Shown here: positions 26,952-38,591 of the stretch, in pieces | Layout: every line of letters begins with the position of its first letter | Numbering within the stretch: the first letter of the stretch is position 1 | DNA from: Actinomyces sp. oral taxon 171 str. F0337 | GTDB lineage: Bacteria; Actinomycetota; Actinomycetes; Actinomycetales; Actinomycetaceae | Assembly: GCF_005696555.1 (NCBI RefSeq) | Contig: NZ_CP040005.1 | Coordinates: 2,976,001-3,040,000 of the forward strand | Direction: 5' to 3' | DNA length: 64,000 nucleotides | The notes under the pieces: model-generated | Seen by the model: the letters and a program-made list of their open reading frames with translations, nothing else | Told to the model about the DNA's origin: nothing | Databases searched by the model: none | Program-made: the position numbers and the translations under genes

Positions 26952-26985
26952 GCCGGCCCCATTGCGGGGTCGGCAAACTTTTTTT
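26952..26985 (+). terminator. Rho-independent terminator after the DUF4235 gene
   Basis: GCCGGCCCC (26952-26960) pairs with GGGGTCGGC (26966-26974, one G-U) around a five-base loop, followed by AAAC and a run of seven T. Part of it (26957-26979) matches 8226-8248 in 19 of 23 bases. Confidence 0.8.
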
Positions 26986-26993
26986 GCGGTCCC

Positions 26994-27150
26994 GTGTCAC
27001 GATTGGCGACTTTTCCCGCCCGAGCACCGTTCGCGAGGGGCCTCCACACACTCGACACCACAGTATCTTCGCAGGTCAAAGTCAGTTTTCGAGGTTCCTG
27101 TCGAGCTCACGGCCGTCGGCCGCGCCTCGAAAAGTCGCCAATCGTGACAC
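26994..27150. repeat. 157-bp element with 22-bp perfect terminal inverted repeats
   Basis: The left end (26994-27015, starting GTGTCACGATTGGCGAC) and right end (27129-27150) are perfect reverse complements. The interior has a further ACTCGACA/TGTCGAG inverted pair and no ORF with a ribosome-binding site. No target duplication is visible. It could be a MITE-like non-autonomous element or a large structured RNA/terminator. The bases from 27151 to 27347 hold nothing recognisable. Confidence 0.65.
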
Positions 27151-27347
27151 TTTCTCCTCCGTCGCGCCTCAGCCCCCAGGTCTGACACCTCCCACCTCAC
27201 CCGCCCGGTCACGGCTCCCGGCCCGCCCCCGGGTAGGCTGACGGGGAGCGCCAACGGTGTGCCGCGCAGGCGACCCTCCGGGGCGCCACCGGCCCACCTC
27301 CCAGCGCTTCCGCCTTTGCCTTCGGAGACCTGAGGAAGCCCACCCCG

Positions 27348-29939
27348 ATGAGTGCCGTGCAGATCGTCTGTGTCGTCATCGTCGTCATCGCCACGACGAT
27401 CGGTATCGCAGTTTTCGCACGTGCCTGTTTCACTATTGGCGCCCGCATGGCCGTGGGGCGCGCGGCCGCGCCGGAGCGTCTGCGCCCGGTCGGTCGGCGC
27501 CTGGTGCTCACGCTGGGTGCGCTCGTGGGCCACACCGCCTTCAAGGGCCGCCCCTTCATCAAGGCCGCCCACTGGCTGGTCATGGTCTCCTTTCCGCTGC
27601 TGTTCCTCACGCTCGTGGCCGGCTACGGGCAGGTGCTGGGCGGGGCCGACTTCGCGCTGCCGCTCATCGGGCACGCCGCCTGGTGGGCCTGGGTCGTCGA
27701 GCTCATCGCCTGGCTGTCCGCTTTCGGGATCGTGGGTCTGACGATCCTGCGCTGGCGCATGACCCGGGCCGGCCGGGCCGCCCCGCCCTACGCCCCGGAC
27801 TCCGACGGCGGCAAGCATCCGCGCACCTCACGCTTCGCCGGGTCGACGTCGGCCCAGGCGAAGTTCGTCGAGGCCACGATCATCGGCGTGGTCGCCTGCG
27901 TGCTGGCGCTGCGGATGCTGGAGCACGCTTTCCTCACCGCCTCCCCCGACCCGGCGCAGCGGGCCCTGGCCTCCTGGACGCACTTCCCGCTGACGGCCTG
28001 GACCGGTCCGCTTCTCGCCCACGTGAGCACCGACGCCCTGGGTAACGCGATCCTCATCGTCGCCACCATCAAGGTGGTGCTGTCGATGACCTGGTTCGTC
28101 GTCGTGGGCCTGCAGCCCTCGATGGGCGTGGCCTGGCACCGGTTCCTGGCGATCCTCAACGTCTACGCGCGCCGCGAGGTGGACGGTTCCAAGGCCCTGG
28201 GCGCGCTCCAGCCGCTCATGGTCGGCGACGAGCCCCTGACCGAGGCCACCATGGACGCGCTGGAGGAGGCCATGGAGGCCGCCGACTCCGGTGAGGGCCC
28301 CGAGGTGCGCCTGGGCGTGGGCCGCATTGAGGACTTCACCTGGAAGGGCCTGCTGGACTTCTCCACCTGCACCGAGTGCGGTCGCTGCCAGGACCTGTGC
28401 CCGGCGTGGAACACCGGCAAGCCCCTGTCCCCCAAGCTGTTCGTCATGGCGCTGCGCGACCACCACGCCGCGGCCACCCCCTACCTGCGGGCCGCGAGCG
28501 CCCTGGGCGTCGAGCCCGACGACGTCACCGAGGAGATGGTGGCCTCCCGCCCGACCTCCGGCGGGCTGGTCGGCAAGGCGCTGGGCATGCACGACGGCCT
28601 GGCGCGCGAGACGAACCTGGGCCTGGAGCCGGGCACCGCCCACACCGGCGACGTGCTCGGCGCGCTGCTGGCGGCCAAGGCGGCCCCCACCGAGACGGGC
28701 GTGGCCACGCGCCCCGCTCCCCTGGCCGGCGAGGTCATCCCCGCCGACGTCCTGTGGGCCTGCACCACCTGCGGGGCCTGCGTGGACCAGTGCCCGGTGG
28801 ACATCGAGCACGTCGACCACGTCGTCGACGTGCGCCGCCAGCAGGTGCTCATGGAGTCGGCCTTCCCCAAGGAGCTCGGCGGCATGTTCCGCAAGATGGA
28901 GTCCAAGGGGAACCCGTGGGGGCTGCCGGCTCGCAAGCGCATGGACTGGGCCAAGAACCTGGACTTCGAGGTGCCGGTCATCGGCGACGACGTTGAGAGC
29001 GCCGCGGACGTCGACTACCTGTTCTGGGTGGGTTGCGCGGGCGCCTACGAGGACCGGGCCAAGAAGACGACGCGGGCGGTGGCCGAGCTGCTGCACACCG
29101 CGGGGGTGAGCTTCGCGGTCCTCGGCGACGCCGAGACCTGCACCGGCGACCCGGCCCGGCGCGCCGGCAACGAGATCCTCTACCAGATGCTCGCCGCGCA
29201 GAACGTGGAGACCCTGGGTGAGGTCGGGGCGCAGAGGATCGTGGTGACCTGCGCGCACTGCTTCAACACGATCTCGCGGGAGTACCCGCAGATCGGGGGC
29301 CGCTACGAGGTCGTCCACTACACCCAGCTGCTGAACCGGCTCGTGCGCGAGGGGCGGCTGCGCCCCCTGCCGCCGCAGGCCACGGGCGGTTCGACGGTGT
29401 CCGACGCCCCGTCCGCCTCCGCCGCCCAGGCCACGTCGACACCCGCCTCCGGGGAGGACGGCGACTCACCGGCTGGGGACACTCCGACAGAGAGCACGGA
29501 GACCACTGCACCTCAGGCCAAGACCCCGGCGGCGCCGTCGGGCGGGGAGGCAGACGGCACGGCAGCCGGAGAGCCGGTCATCCCGACGGTCACCTACCAC
29601 GACGCCTGCTACCTGGGCCGCCACAACCAGGTCTACTCCCCACCGCGCGAGCTGCTGGAGGCGACCGGCGCGACCACGGTGGAGATGCCGCGCAGCCACG
29701 AGCGGGGCTTCTGCTGCGGGGGCGGCGGCGCGCGCGCCTTCATGGAGGAGACCATCGGGACGCGCATCGCCGTGGAGCGCTCGCGCGAGGCCATCGGCAC
29801 CGGCGCGCAGGTCATCGCCACCGCCTGCCCCTTCTGCACCACGATGCTCTCCGACGGCGTCGCCTCCGAGGGCGCGGACGTGCGGGTCACGGACGTGGCC
29901 ACCCTCATGCTGGAGGCCGTGCGCCGCGGCGGGGAGTAG
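27348..29939 (+). CDS. Heterodisulfide-reductase-related iron-sulfur oxidoreductase (Rv0338c-like)
   Basis: An 863-residue membrane-linked electron-transfer protein. Helices fill roughly residues 1-270, with histidines that could ligate haem. Two 4Fe-4S clusters follow (CTECGRCQDLCP near residue 342, CTTCGACVDQCP near 472), then two CCG domains (CAHCFNT near 636; HDACYLG near 751 and GFCCGGGGAR near 787). This is the HdrD/GlpC-related layout of actinobacterial Rv0338c. A 70-residue Ser/Thr/Ala-rich insert interrupts the two CCG halves. GAGGAAG precedes ATG 27348. It likely moves electrons between a soluble donor and the quinone pool. Confidence 0.85.
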   Translation: MSAVQIVCVVIVVIATTIGIAVFARACFTIGARMAVGRAAAPERLRPVGRRLVLTLGALVGHTAFKGRPFIKAAHWLVMVSFPLLFLTLVAGYGQVLGGADFALPLIGHAAWWAWVVELIAWLSAFGIVGLTILRWRMTRAGRAAPPYAPDSDGGKHPRTSRFAGSTSAQAKFVEATIIGVVACVLALRMLEHAFLTASPDPAQRALASWTHFPLTAWTGPLLAHVSTDALGNAILIVATIKVVLSMTWFVVVGLQPSMGVAWHRFLAILNVYARREVDGSKALGALQPLMVGDEPLTEATMDALEEAMEAADSGEGPEVRLGVGRIEDFTWKGLLDFSTCTECGRCQDLCPAWNTGKPLSPKLFVMALRDHHAAATPYLRAASALGVEPDDVTEEMVASRPTSGGLVGKALGMHDGLARETNLGLEPGTAHTGDVLGALLAAKAAPTETGVATRPAPLAGEVIPADVLWACTTCGACVDQCPVDIEHVDHVVDVRRQQVLMESAFPKELGGMFRKMESKGNPWGLPARKRMDWAKNLDFEVPVIGDDVESAADVDYLFWVGCAGAYEDRAKKTTRAVAELLHTAGVSFAVLGDAETCTGDPARRAGNEILYQMLAAQNVETLGEVGAQRIVVTCAHCFNTISREYPQIGGRYEVVHYTQLLNRLVREGRLRPLPPQATGGSTVSDAPSASAAQATSTPASGEDGDSPAGDTPTESTETTAPQAKTPAAPSGGEADGTAAGEPVIPTVTYHDACYLGRHNQVYSPPRELLEATGATTVEMPRSHERGFCCGGGGARAFMEETIGTRIAVERSREAIGTGAQVIATACPFCTTMLSDGVASEGADVRVTDVATLMLEAVRRGGE

Positions 29940-29941
29940 GC

Positions 29942-30396
29942 GTATCCGCCCGCCACCCCGCCGGGAGGTCGGCGCTTGCGCGCCCGCAGGCCCTCCCAGT
30001 GCGCCAGACGCTCACGGATACGGCGCTCGTGACCGTTGACGGTGGGCTCGTAGAGGGGCTGTCGCTCAACGCCGTCGGGCAGGTAGTCCGCGCCGGAGAA
30101 GGTCGCCGAGACCTGCTCGAAGACCAGGCCGGTGCGGTCGGCCAGGAGCCGGGCGACCGTCGTCTTACCGCAGCCCGGCGGACCCCACAGAATGATCGAG
30201 GACAGGCGGCCGGAGGCGACCATGCGGCCCAGCGGGGCGTCGAGGGCGAGCAGATGGTCCTGGCCGACGACGTCGTCAAGCGTCCGCGGACGCAGCCGGC
30301 CGGCCAGCGGGCGGGGTCGTCGACGAGGCCGGAGCCATCGGGACCGGCGGCATCGAGCAACGAGGGCGAGTCCGGTTCGGGCGCGTAACGAGCCAT
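29942..30396 (-). pseudogene. rarA (mgsA) remnant: frameshifted and internally deleted AAA ATPase
   Basis: The opening frame from ATG 30396 reads LLDAAGPDGSGLVDD, like RarA N-termini. A shift to another frame gives PLAGRLRPRTLDDVVGQDHLL and SIILWGPPGCGKTTVARLLAD (Walker A). After QVSATFSG it jumps directly to ADYLPDGVERQPLYEPT and GHERRIRERL, which is the extreme C-terminus of RarA. About 300 central residues (Walker B, sensors, oligomerisation domain) are therefore missing. RarA normally acts at stalled replication forks. An intact copy elsewhere in the genome is possible. Confidence 0.75.
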
Positions 30397-30509
30397 GCCC
30401 CGAGCGTAGGACCTGGCGGTGACATCAAGACCGGCTGCACGCCTGTCCGACTCCTCCGGCCCACACCACCCCGATCGGTCCATCAGCGAGGTCGCATAAA
30501 CAGTGCCGC

Positions 30510-30537
30510 TTGCACCTCTTCAAAAAATAGATATCAT
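30510..30537 (+). promoter_or_regulatory. Promoter of the SPFH gene
   Basis: TTGCAC (30510-30515), 16 bases, TATCAT (30532-30537) in an AT-rich patch, followed by AAGGAGG and ATG 30561. AGATATCAT around the -10 is partly palindromic and could also be an operator. Confidence 0.55.
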
Positions 30538-30560
30538 TTTGCTAACTCAAGGAGGTTCTC

Positions 30561-31559
30561 ATGTCCACGTCCCCCGTTCCGCCCACCGAGTCCCCCACTG
30601 CCGTTCCCACCGACGCCTTGGACCAGTCCGTCAACGCCCCCAAGCACTCCTCCAGCCGCGTCGACATCACGGAGAAGCCGGCGCTGGCCGCGGGCTCGGG
30701 CCCCGCCTTCCTCGCTATGCTCCTCATCCTGGCGCTCACCGCCGGATCGATCACCCTCCTCATCGTCGGCGGCGCCGCCGCCGACGCGGGCGAGCCGGGA
30801 GCCGTGCTGGACATCGTCGCCGGGAGCGTCGGGCTCCTCATCGCCTCCCCGTTGTTCAGCAGCTTCACCATCGTGGTGCCCGGGCAGACCAGCGTGCGTC
30901 AGTTCCTCGGCCGCTACATCGGCACCGTACGCCACACAGGTTTGGTACTCGTTCCGCCACTGACCTCCGGCAGAAGGGTCTCCATCAAGGTCCACAACTT
31001 CGAGACCCATGAGCTCAAGGTCAACGACCTGGACGGCAACCCCGTCAACATCGCCGCCATCGTCGTGTGGCAGGTGGCCGACACCGCCCGCGCCGTCTTC
31101 GCCGTCGAGGCCTACGAGCAGTTCATCAGGGCCCAGGCCGAGTCCGCGCTGCGACACGTGGCCACCACCCACCCCTACGACGAGCCGGGCCCGGGCGAGA
31201 CCTCGCTGCGCGGCGGCACGGACGTCGTCTCCGCCGAGCTGGCGGCCGAGGTCGCGGCCCGGGTGGCGCTGGCCGGCCTGGAGATCGTCGAGGTTCGCAT
31301 CTCCTCGCTGGCCTACGCCCCCGAGATCGCCCAGGCGATGCTCCAGCGCCAGCAGGCCGGCGCCGTCATCGCAGCCCGCGAGCAGATCGTCGAGGGCGCC
31401 GTGTCCATGGTCGACCAGGCCCTCAAGCGCCTCGAGGCGGACGACATCGTCACCATGGACGAGGAGCGCCGCGCTCAGATGGTCTCCAACCTCCTGGTAG
31501 TGCTCTGCTCCGACCAGCGCACCCAGCCCGTCGTCAACACCGGATCCCTCTACGCTTGA
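30561..31559 (+). CDS. SPFH (band 7/stomatin-like) domain membrane protein
   Basis: A 332-residue protein: a disordered N-terminus, two close hydrophobic helices (residues 50-105), then the SPFH domain ([56 protein letters not shown]) and a helical C-terminal half ([27 protein letters not shown]). Such proteins form oligomeric membrane scaffolds. AAGGAGG precedes the ATG. A ribbon-helix-helix gene begins three bases after its stop, a common actinobacterial pairing. Confidence 0.88.
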   Translation: MSTSPVPPTESPTAVPTDALDQSVNAPKHSSSRVDITEKPALAAGSGPAFLAMLLILALTAGSITLLIVGGAAADAGEPGAVLDIVAGSVGLLIASPLFSSFTIVVPGQTSVRQFLGRYIGTVRHTGLVLVPPLTSGRRVSIKVHNFETHELKVNDLDGNPVNIAAIVVWQVADTARAVFAVEAYEQFIRAQAESALRHVATTHPYDEPGPGETSLRGGTDVVSAELAAEVAARVALAGLEIVEVRISSLAYAPEIAQAMLQRQQAGAVIAAREQIVEGAVSMVDQALKRLEADDIVTMDEERRAQMVSNLLVVLCSDQRTQPVVNTGSLYA

Positions 31560-31562
31560 GCC

Positions 31563-31832
31563 GTGGCCGGTAAAGAGCGCAAGCAGGTCCTGCTCCGACT
31601 GGATCCCGCCGTCCACGCGGCCATCGCCAAGTGGGCGGCGGACGACCTGCGCTCGGTCAACGCCCAGATCGAGGTCCTGCTGCGCCGCGCGCTCGACGAC
31701 GCCGGACGCGGTGTCAAGGCCGCCCCCATGCGCGGGAGGGGTCGGCCGCGCAAGGACGGCGGGGAGGATGGCAGAGAGCACCGCGCCGCCGAGCCACGCG
31801 AGGCCGTCGACCCTACCGCGGCCAGCAAGTAG
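31563..31832 (+). CDS. Arc-like ribbon-helix-helix protein with AT-hook-like tail
   Basis: An 89-residue protein. Residues 6-48 (KQVLLRLDPAVHAAIAKWAA ... NAQIEVLLRRAL) follow the Arc/CopG ribbon-helix-helix pattern. A basic RGRGRPRKDG motif near residue 60 resembles an AT-hook. GTG 31563 follows the SPFH stop by three bases, so translation is probably coupled. It may regulate the SPFH operon. Confidence 0.75.
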   Translation: MAGKERKQVLLRLDPAVHAAIAKWAADDLRSVNAQIEVLLRRALDDAGRGVKAAPMRGRGRPRKDGGEDGREHRAAEPREAVDPTAASK

Positions 31833-32052
31833 ACGAGGCGGCCACCGCAGCCGGGGCTCGAGGTGCCCGGTCCGGCGTCCGCAGGCCGGGCGGGACAATT
31901 CCCGCCATCGGGCTGACAGGGCCCCACCGCCCAGGGGAGACTACGAGTTGAGCGGCCCCACTGCCGATCCCCGCGCCACGGGGCCGCACGCGACACGACC
32001 GGCAGGACCGGCGGCGTCCCACCAAGGCGCCTCCACTCGGGAGGACACCACC

Positions 32053-34977
<2,925 letters not shown>

Positions 34978-34987
34978 GTGATCGCCT

Positions 34988-35728
34988 TCAGGCCCGGCCC
35001 AGGACGTCGGCGAGGTCGACGACGCCGCCGCGCAGGGCCAGCAGCACCAGCTGGACCCGGTCGCGGCAGCCGGTCTTGGACAGCAGGTGGCTCACGTGGG
35101 TCTTGACCGTGGGCATGGACAGCCACTCCCGGTCGCAGATCTCCTGATTGGTGAGCCCCAGGGCGATAAGCGCCAAGATCTCGCGCTCGCGCTGGGTGAG
35201 GCCTGCGACCTGCTGGGAGGCCTCCGCGGCCCGAACCGCCTCGACCGAGTCCTCGGAGGCGTGGCGTCCAGCGCCGTCCCCGGGAAGAACGCCGCTGACC
35301 CGCCCGGTGCGCACGGCGGTGAGCAGCCGGCGCGTGGGCCCCGGGGAGATGACGGAGTCGCCGTCGTGAACGGTGCGGATCGCGGCGATGAGGTCCTGGG
35401 GCGGGGTGTTCTTCAGCAGGAAGCCGGCTGCACCGGCCTCGATGGCACCCATGACGTAGCCGTCGGTGTCGAAGGTGGTCAGGATGACGACCCGTCCGGT
35501 GGTGCCGCGGGCCATGAGCTCGCGGGTCGCGGCGAGTCCGTCCAGCCCGGGCATCTGGACGTCGAGGAGGAGCACGTCGACGGGGTCGTCATCGTTGCGC
35601 CTGAGGGCGTCGTTGCCGTCGACGGCGCGCCAGACGACCTCCATATCCGGCTGCGCCCCCAGCAGCATGGCCAGCCCCATGGTGAACAGCGGCTCATCAT
35701 CGGCCAGACCCAGGCGGATCACAGGCAC
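34988..35728 (-). CDS. NarL/FixJ-type response regulator
   Basis: A 246-residue DNA-binding regulator. The receiver has acidic residues in LADDEP, the phospho-acceptor Asp in VLLLDVQMPGLDGL, and Thr/Lys in LTTFDTDGYV and FLLKNTPPQ. A C-terminal LuxR helix-turn-helix follows (LTQREREILALIALGLTNQEI ... MPTVKTHVSHLLSKTG). GTG 35728 is set directly behind AAGGGGAG. It lies 121 bases after the histidine kinase gene and is its partner; it likely controls the divergent ABC exporter. Confidence 0.92.
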   Translation of the reverse strand: MPVIRLGLADDEPLFTMGLAMLLGAQPDMEVVWRAVDGNDALRRNDDDPVDVLLLDVQMPGLDGLAATRELMARGTTGRVVILTTFDTDGYVMGAIEAGAAGFLLKNTPPQDLIAAIRTVHDGDSVISPGPTRRLLTAVRTGRVSGVLPGDGAGRHASEDSVEAVRAAEASQQVAGLTQREREILALIALGLTNQEICDREWLSMPTVKTHVSHLLSKTGCRDRVQLVLLALRGGVVDLADVLGRA

Positions 35729-35849
35729 CTCCCCTTCCCGACATCAACTCAACGGAAGTATCCGCCCTTCAGGGTCGGCTTGTGCGGTTTTGTACTGACG
35801 AAGTGCCGACGACGCCCTGCGAGGTTCACCATATGGGCGGAATCGGCTC

Positions 35850-37382
35850 TCATTCTGGATCAGAGGGGAGCTCCGCCACCACCCTCCATCCACCCTCAGG
35901 GGCGGGGCCGGCAGTGAAGGTGCCTCCGAGCTGGGCGACCCGGTCGCGCATACCGACGAGGCCGAAGCCGCGGTGCCTCGTGCCTTCGGAGACGCTCGCC
36001 GCGGGGCGGAGCGCAGTGGCCGACCCGGGCGGCGCCTCCGCCGGCACGGCGTCCGTCTGCTCCCCGATGTCCTGACGATACAAACGGTCGTCGGTCCTCG
36101 GCGCAGGGTCCGCGTCTCCGGCCGGCGGCTCCGGGACCGGGGTGTTCTCAACGACGAGGACGACGAGGCCAGCCCCGGTGCACAACGAGACGCTCGTGTC
36201 CGCCCCAGGAGCGTGGCGCAGCACGTTGGTCAGCGACTCCTGGACCACCCGGTGGAGGACCTGCACCATATTCGGCGGGATCTCGCCATCCAGGTCGGTC
36301 TCCAGGGTGACGGGCAGTCCCGCCCGCTGCGCCTGACGCACCGGTTCGCGCACAAGCTCCAGGCGATCCTCATGACCCGACGCCGCCACACCGCTTCCGG
36401 CCAAGGCACCGATGCCGGCATCGACAGTTTCGACGGTGCCGGTGGCCCCGGAACCGGTGTCGCTGTCGCTGCTGGTGCGGTCGTCAGGGTCAGCACCGGC
36501 ATCGACATCGGAACGCAGCATGTCGACCAGGGCATGCACCTCGTCGACGGAGCGGCGGGAGGTCTCCCCGATGACGGCCAGGGCCTCGTCGGCTGCGGCC
36601 GGGTCAGTGGCCAGGATGGCGCGGGCGCCCTCAGCCTGCATGGCGATGACGGTGAGGCTGTGGCCCAGCAGGTCGTGGACGTCACGGGCAATGCGCTGCT
36701 GGGTCTCAATGACTGCGAGGCGCCGCTCAGCGGCCTGCTGCGCCTCGAGCACCGAGGCCCGCTCGAGGGCCCGGTTGTAGCGGTCGCGGCTGCGGCGCCG
36801 CGCAGCGCCGACGAAGGCCGTCACCATCGTCACCAGCCAGATATTGACGACGACGACCATCCGCGCCTCACCCGCGTGGATGTAGCCACCGATGAGGTGG
36901 TGCACGCGCGCCGTCGCCAGGCCCACGCCCACGAGCTCGAGGACGAGCGCCACCCATCGCCATGGCGCCTCCAGGCGGGACTGCGTCGTCTCCACCGCGA
37001 TCAAGCCGGTCACGACGAAGAAGACGGAGAACTCCGTGAACAGCACCAGGTGCGCGCTCAGGCAGATGCCGGCCACCAGGACGAAGAGCAGCGGGGAGTG
37101 GCGCCGGACGACCAGAGCCAGGGCGCAGGCCCCCACCAGCAGGGAGTGGAGCACCGGCCCCGCCCCCTCGATGAGCCATGGAGCCGAGTCGGGCCGGCCG
37201 ATGCACAGCAGGAAGAAGAAGGCCAGCGCGATGATGACGTCGGACGTCGTCGTCCACCGGGCCGAGCGCAGGTCGCGCCAGGCGGCCGAGATCGGACCCG
37301 CCGGGGGCACACGCCCGGCCGACGTCGGCGCGGGTGCCACCGAGTCCGCCCGCGCCGCCTCGCGACCCAGCCGTTTTCTCAT
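35850..37382 (-). CDS. NarL-type sensor histidine kinase (HisKA_3)
   Basis: A 510-residue membrane kinase. About six hydrophobic helices lie within residues 30-190. HisKA_3 follows (RIARDVHDLLGHSLTVIAMQ, with the phospho-accepting His), then the ATPase region (HRVVQESLTNVLRHAPGADT and RGFGLVGMRDRVAQLGGTF), interrupted by a roughly 55-residue Pro/Ala-rich insert. A TACGGT box (37389-37394) ends six bases before ATG 37382, so the mRNA is probably leaderless. With its many short helices and no large outer domain it may sense the membrane or a membrane-active compound. Confidence 0.9.
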   Translation of the reverse strand: MRKRLGREAARADSVAPAPTSAGRVPPAGPISAAWRDLRSARWTTTSDVIIALAFFFLLCIGRPDSAPWLIEGAGPVLHSLLVGACALALVVRRHSPLLFVLVAGICLSAHLVLFTEFSVFFVVTGLIAVETTQSRLEAPWRWVALVLELVGVGLATARVHHLIGGYIHAGEARMVVVVNIWLVTMVTAFVGAARRRSRDRYNRALERASVLEAQQAAERRLAVIETQQRIARDVHDLLGHSLTVIAMQAEGARAILATDPAAADEALAVIGETSRRSVDEVHALVDMLRSDVDAGADPDDRTSSDSDTGSGATGTVETVDAGIGALAGSGVAASGHEDRLELVREPVRQAQRAGLPVTLETDLDGEIPPNMVQVLHRVVQESLTNVLRHAPGADTSVSLCTGAGLVVLVVENTPVPEPPAGDADPAPRTDDRLYRQDIGEQTDAVPAEAPPGSATALRPAASVSEGTRHRGFGLVGMRDRVAQLGGTFTAGPAPEGGWRVVAELPSDPE

Positions 37383-37434
37383 GCCTGAACCGTACCGTCG
37401 CGATCGGGAGCCCCAGAGGGCGCCGCCGGGATTT

Positions 37435-37448
37435 CATACCCGGGTATG
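37435..37448. promoter_or_regulatory. Perfect 14-bp palindrome between kinase and ABC exporter genes
   Basis: CATACCCGGGTATG is a perfect palindrome near the middle of the divergent region, about 50 bases from the kinase start. It overlaps an in-frame ATG (37446), which argues that the exporter ATPase starts further downstream. It is a plausible binding site for the response regulator. Confidence 0.5.
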
Positions 37449-37526
37449 AGCCTCGCCATGTCACCGGTTCCAGAAGCAGACCACGGGCTGATGATCGCCC
37501 GACCCGGTACGAGCAGCCTTGTTCCC

Positions 37527-38591
37527 ATGACGACTTCGCATCGCATCCCACCAGCGCCTTCAGCGCCGCCTCAGCCAGCCCGGACCGCCCCTCCGGTTCC
37601 CCTCCCGCAGGCCGGCGGACCGGACCCCGGAGCGGCGGCCTCCGACGCCGTCGTCCTCACCCACGACCTCACCAAGACCTTCGACAAGCGCACTGTCGTT
37701 GAGGGACTCAACCTCGTGGTGCCGCGCGGGAGCGTCTACGGCTTCCTGGGCCCCAACGGCTCGGGCAAGTCAACCACGATGAAGATGCTGCTGGGACTCC
37801 TGGCGCCCACGCGCGGGCGGATCAGCGTGCTCGGGCGGCCCTTCAGCCCCGCCACACGCGCCGAGATCATGTCACGCACCGGCTCCATGATCGAGAACCC
37901 ACCCGGCTACGGCCATCTCACGGGCGCGGAGAACATGCGGATCGCGGCGAAGATGCAGGGACTGAGCGACCAGCAGGTCAGCCGCGCCCTGGCGCTCGTA
38001 CGTCTGACCGAGCACAAGGACCGCCTGGTGCGCACCTACTCACTGGGCATGAAGCAGCGCCTCGGCATCGCGCTGGCGCTGGCCCGGGAGCCCGAGCTGC
38101 TCATCCTCGATGAACCCACCAACGGCCTGGACCCGGCCGGCACCGAGGAGGTGCGCCGGCTGCTGGTCGAGCTCTCCGACGAGGGCGTCACCGTCATGGT
38201 CTCCAGCCACCTGCTCGACGAGATCGACCGCATGGCCTCCACACTCGGCATCCTGTCGGCCGGCCGCCTCGTCTTCCAGGGCACGCGCGCCGAGCTCATG
38301 GAGCGCTCGGTACCGGACGTCCTCGTCGTCACCCCGACGCCGCAAGCCGTCCTGAACCCTCAGATCCTGGCCGGGCTCGTGCCGGCTCAGGCTCCCGGCG
38401 CGTCCGGTCAGCCAAGCGGTCCGGCACTGGTGCCGCAGGGCGTGCGCATTCCGGGGATGTCGAAGGAGGCGGTCGCCGAGCTCATCAACCGGCTCGTGAC
38501 CGCCGGCGTCGAGCTACACGAGGTACGGCGCGAGGCCCAGAGCCTCGAGGACGTCTTCATGGACCTCACCGGTCGCGGAGGTGTGCTGTGA
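37527..38591 (+). CDS. ABC transporter ATP-binding protein (LanF/BcrA-like)
   Basis: A 354-residue ATPase from ATG 37527. In-frame starts at 37446, 37458 and 37491 also exist, but the first lies in a palindrome that is probably an operator. Walker A is GPNGSGKST, the signature is YSLGMKQRLGIALALA, Walker B is LLILDEPTNGLD, and a DrrA-like C-terminal domain of roughly 90 residues follows. A Pro-rich disordered N-terminus precedes the domain. It powers the two permeases that follow, and its stop overlaps the next start as GTGA. This class exports or gives immunity to lantibiotics, bacitracin and similar compounds. Confidence 0.88.
   Translation: MTTSHRIPPAPSAPPQPARTAPPVPLPQAGGPDPGAAASDAVVLTHDLTKTFDKRTVVEGLNLVVPRGSVYGFLGPNGSGKSTTMKMLLGLLAPTRGRISVLGRPFSPATRAEIMSRTGSMIENPPGYGHLTGAENMRIAAKMQGLSDQQVSRALALVRLTEHKDRLVRTYSLGMKQRLGIALALAREPELLILDEPTNGLDPAGTEEVRRLLVELSDEGVTVMVSSHLLDEIDRMASTLGILSAGRLVFQGTRAELMERSVPDVLVVTPTPQAVLNPQILAGLVPAQAPGASGQPSGPALVPQGVRIPGMSKEAVAELINRLVTAGVELHEVRREAQSLEDVFMDLTGRGGVL

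Noticed and set aside
26994..27150. Insertion sequence
   Set aside because: There are inverted ends but no transposase and no visible target duplication. It is listed only as a repeat element.
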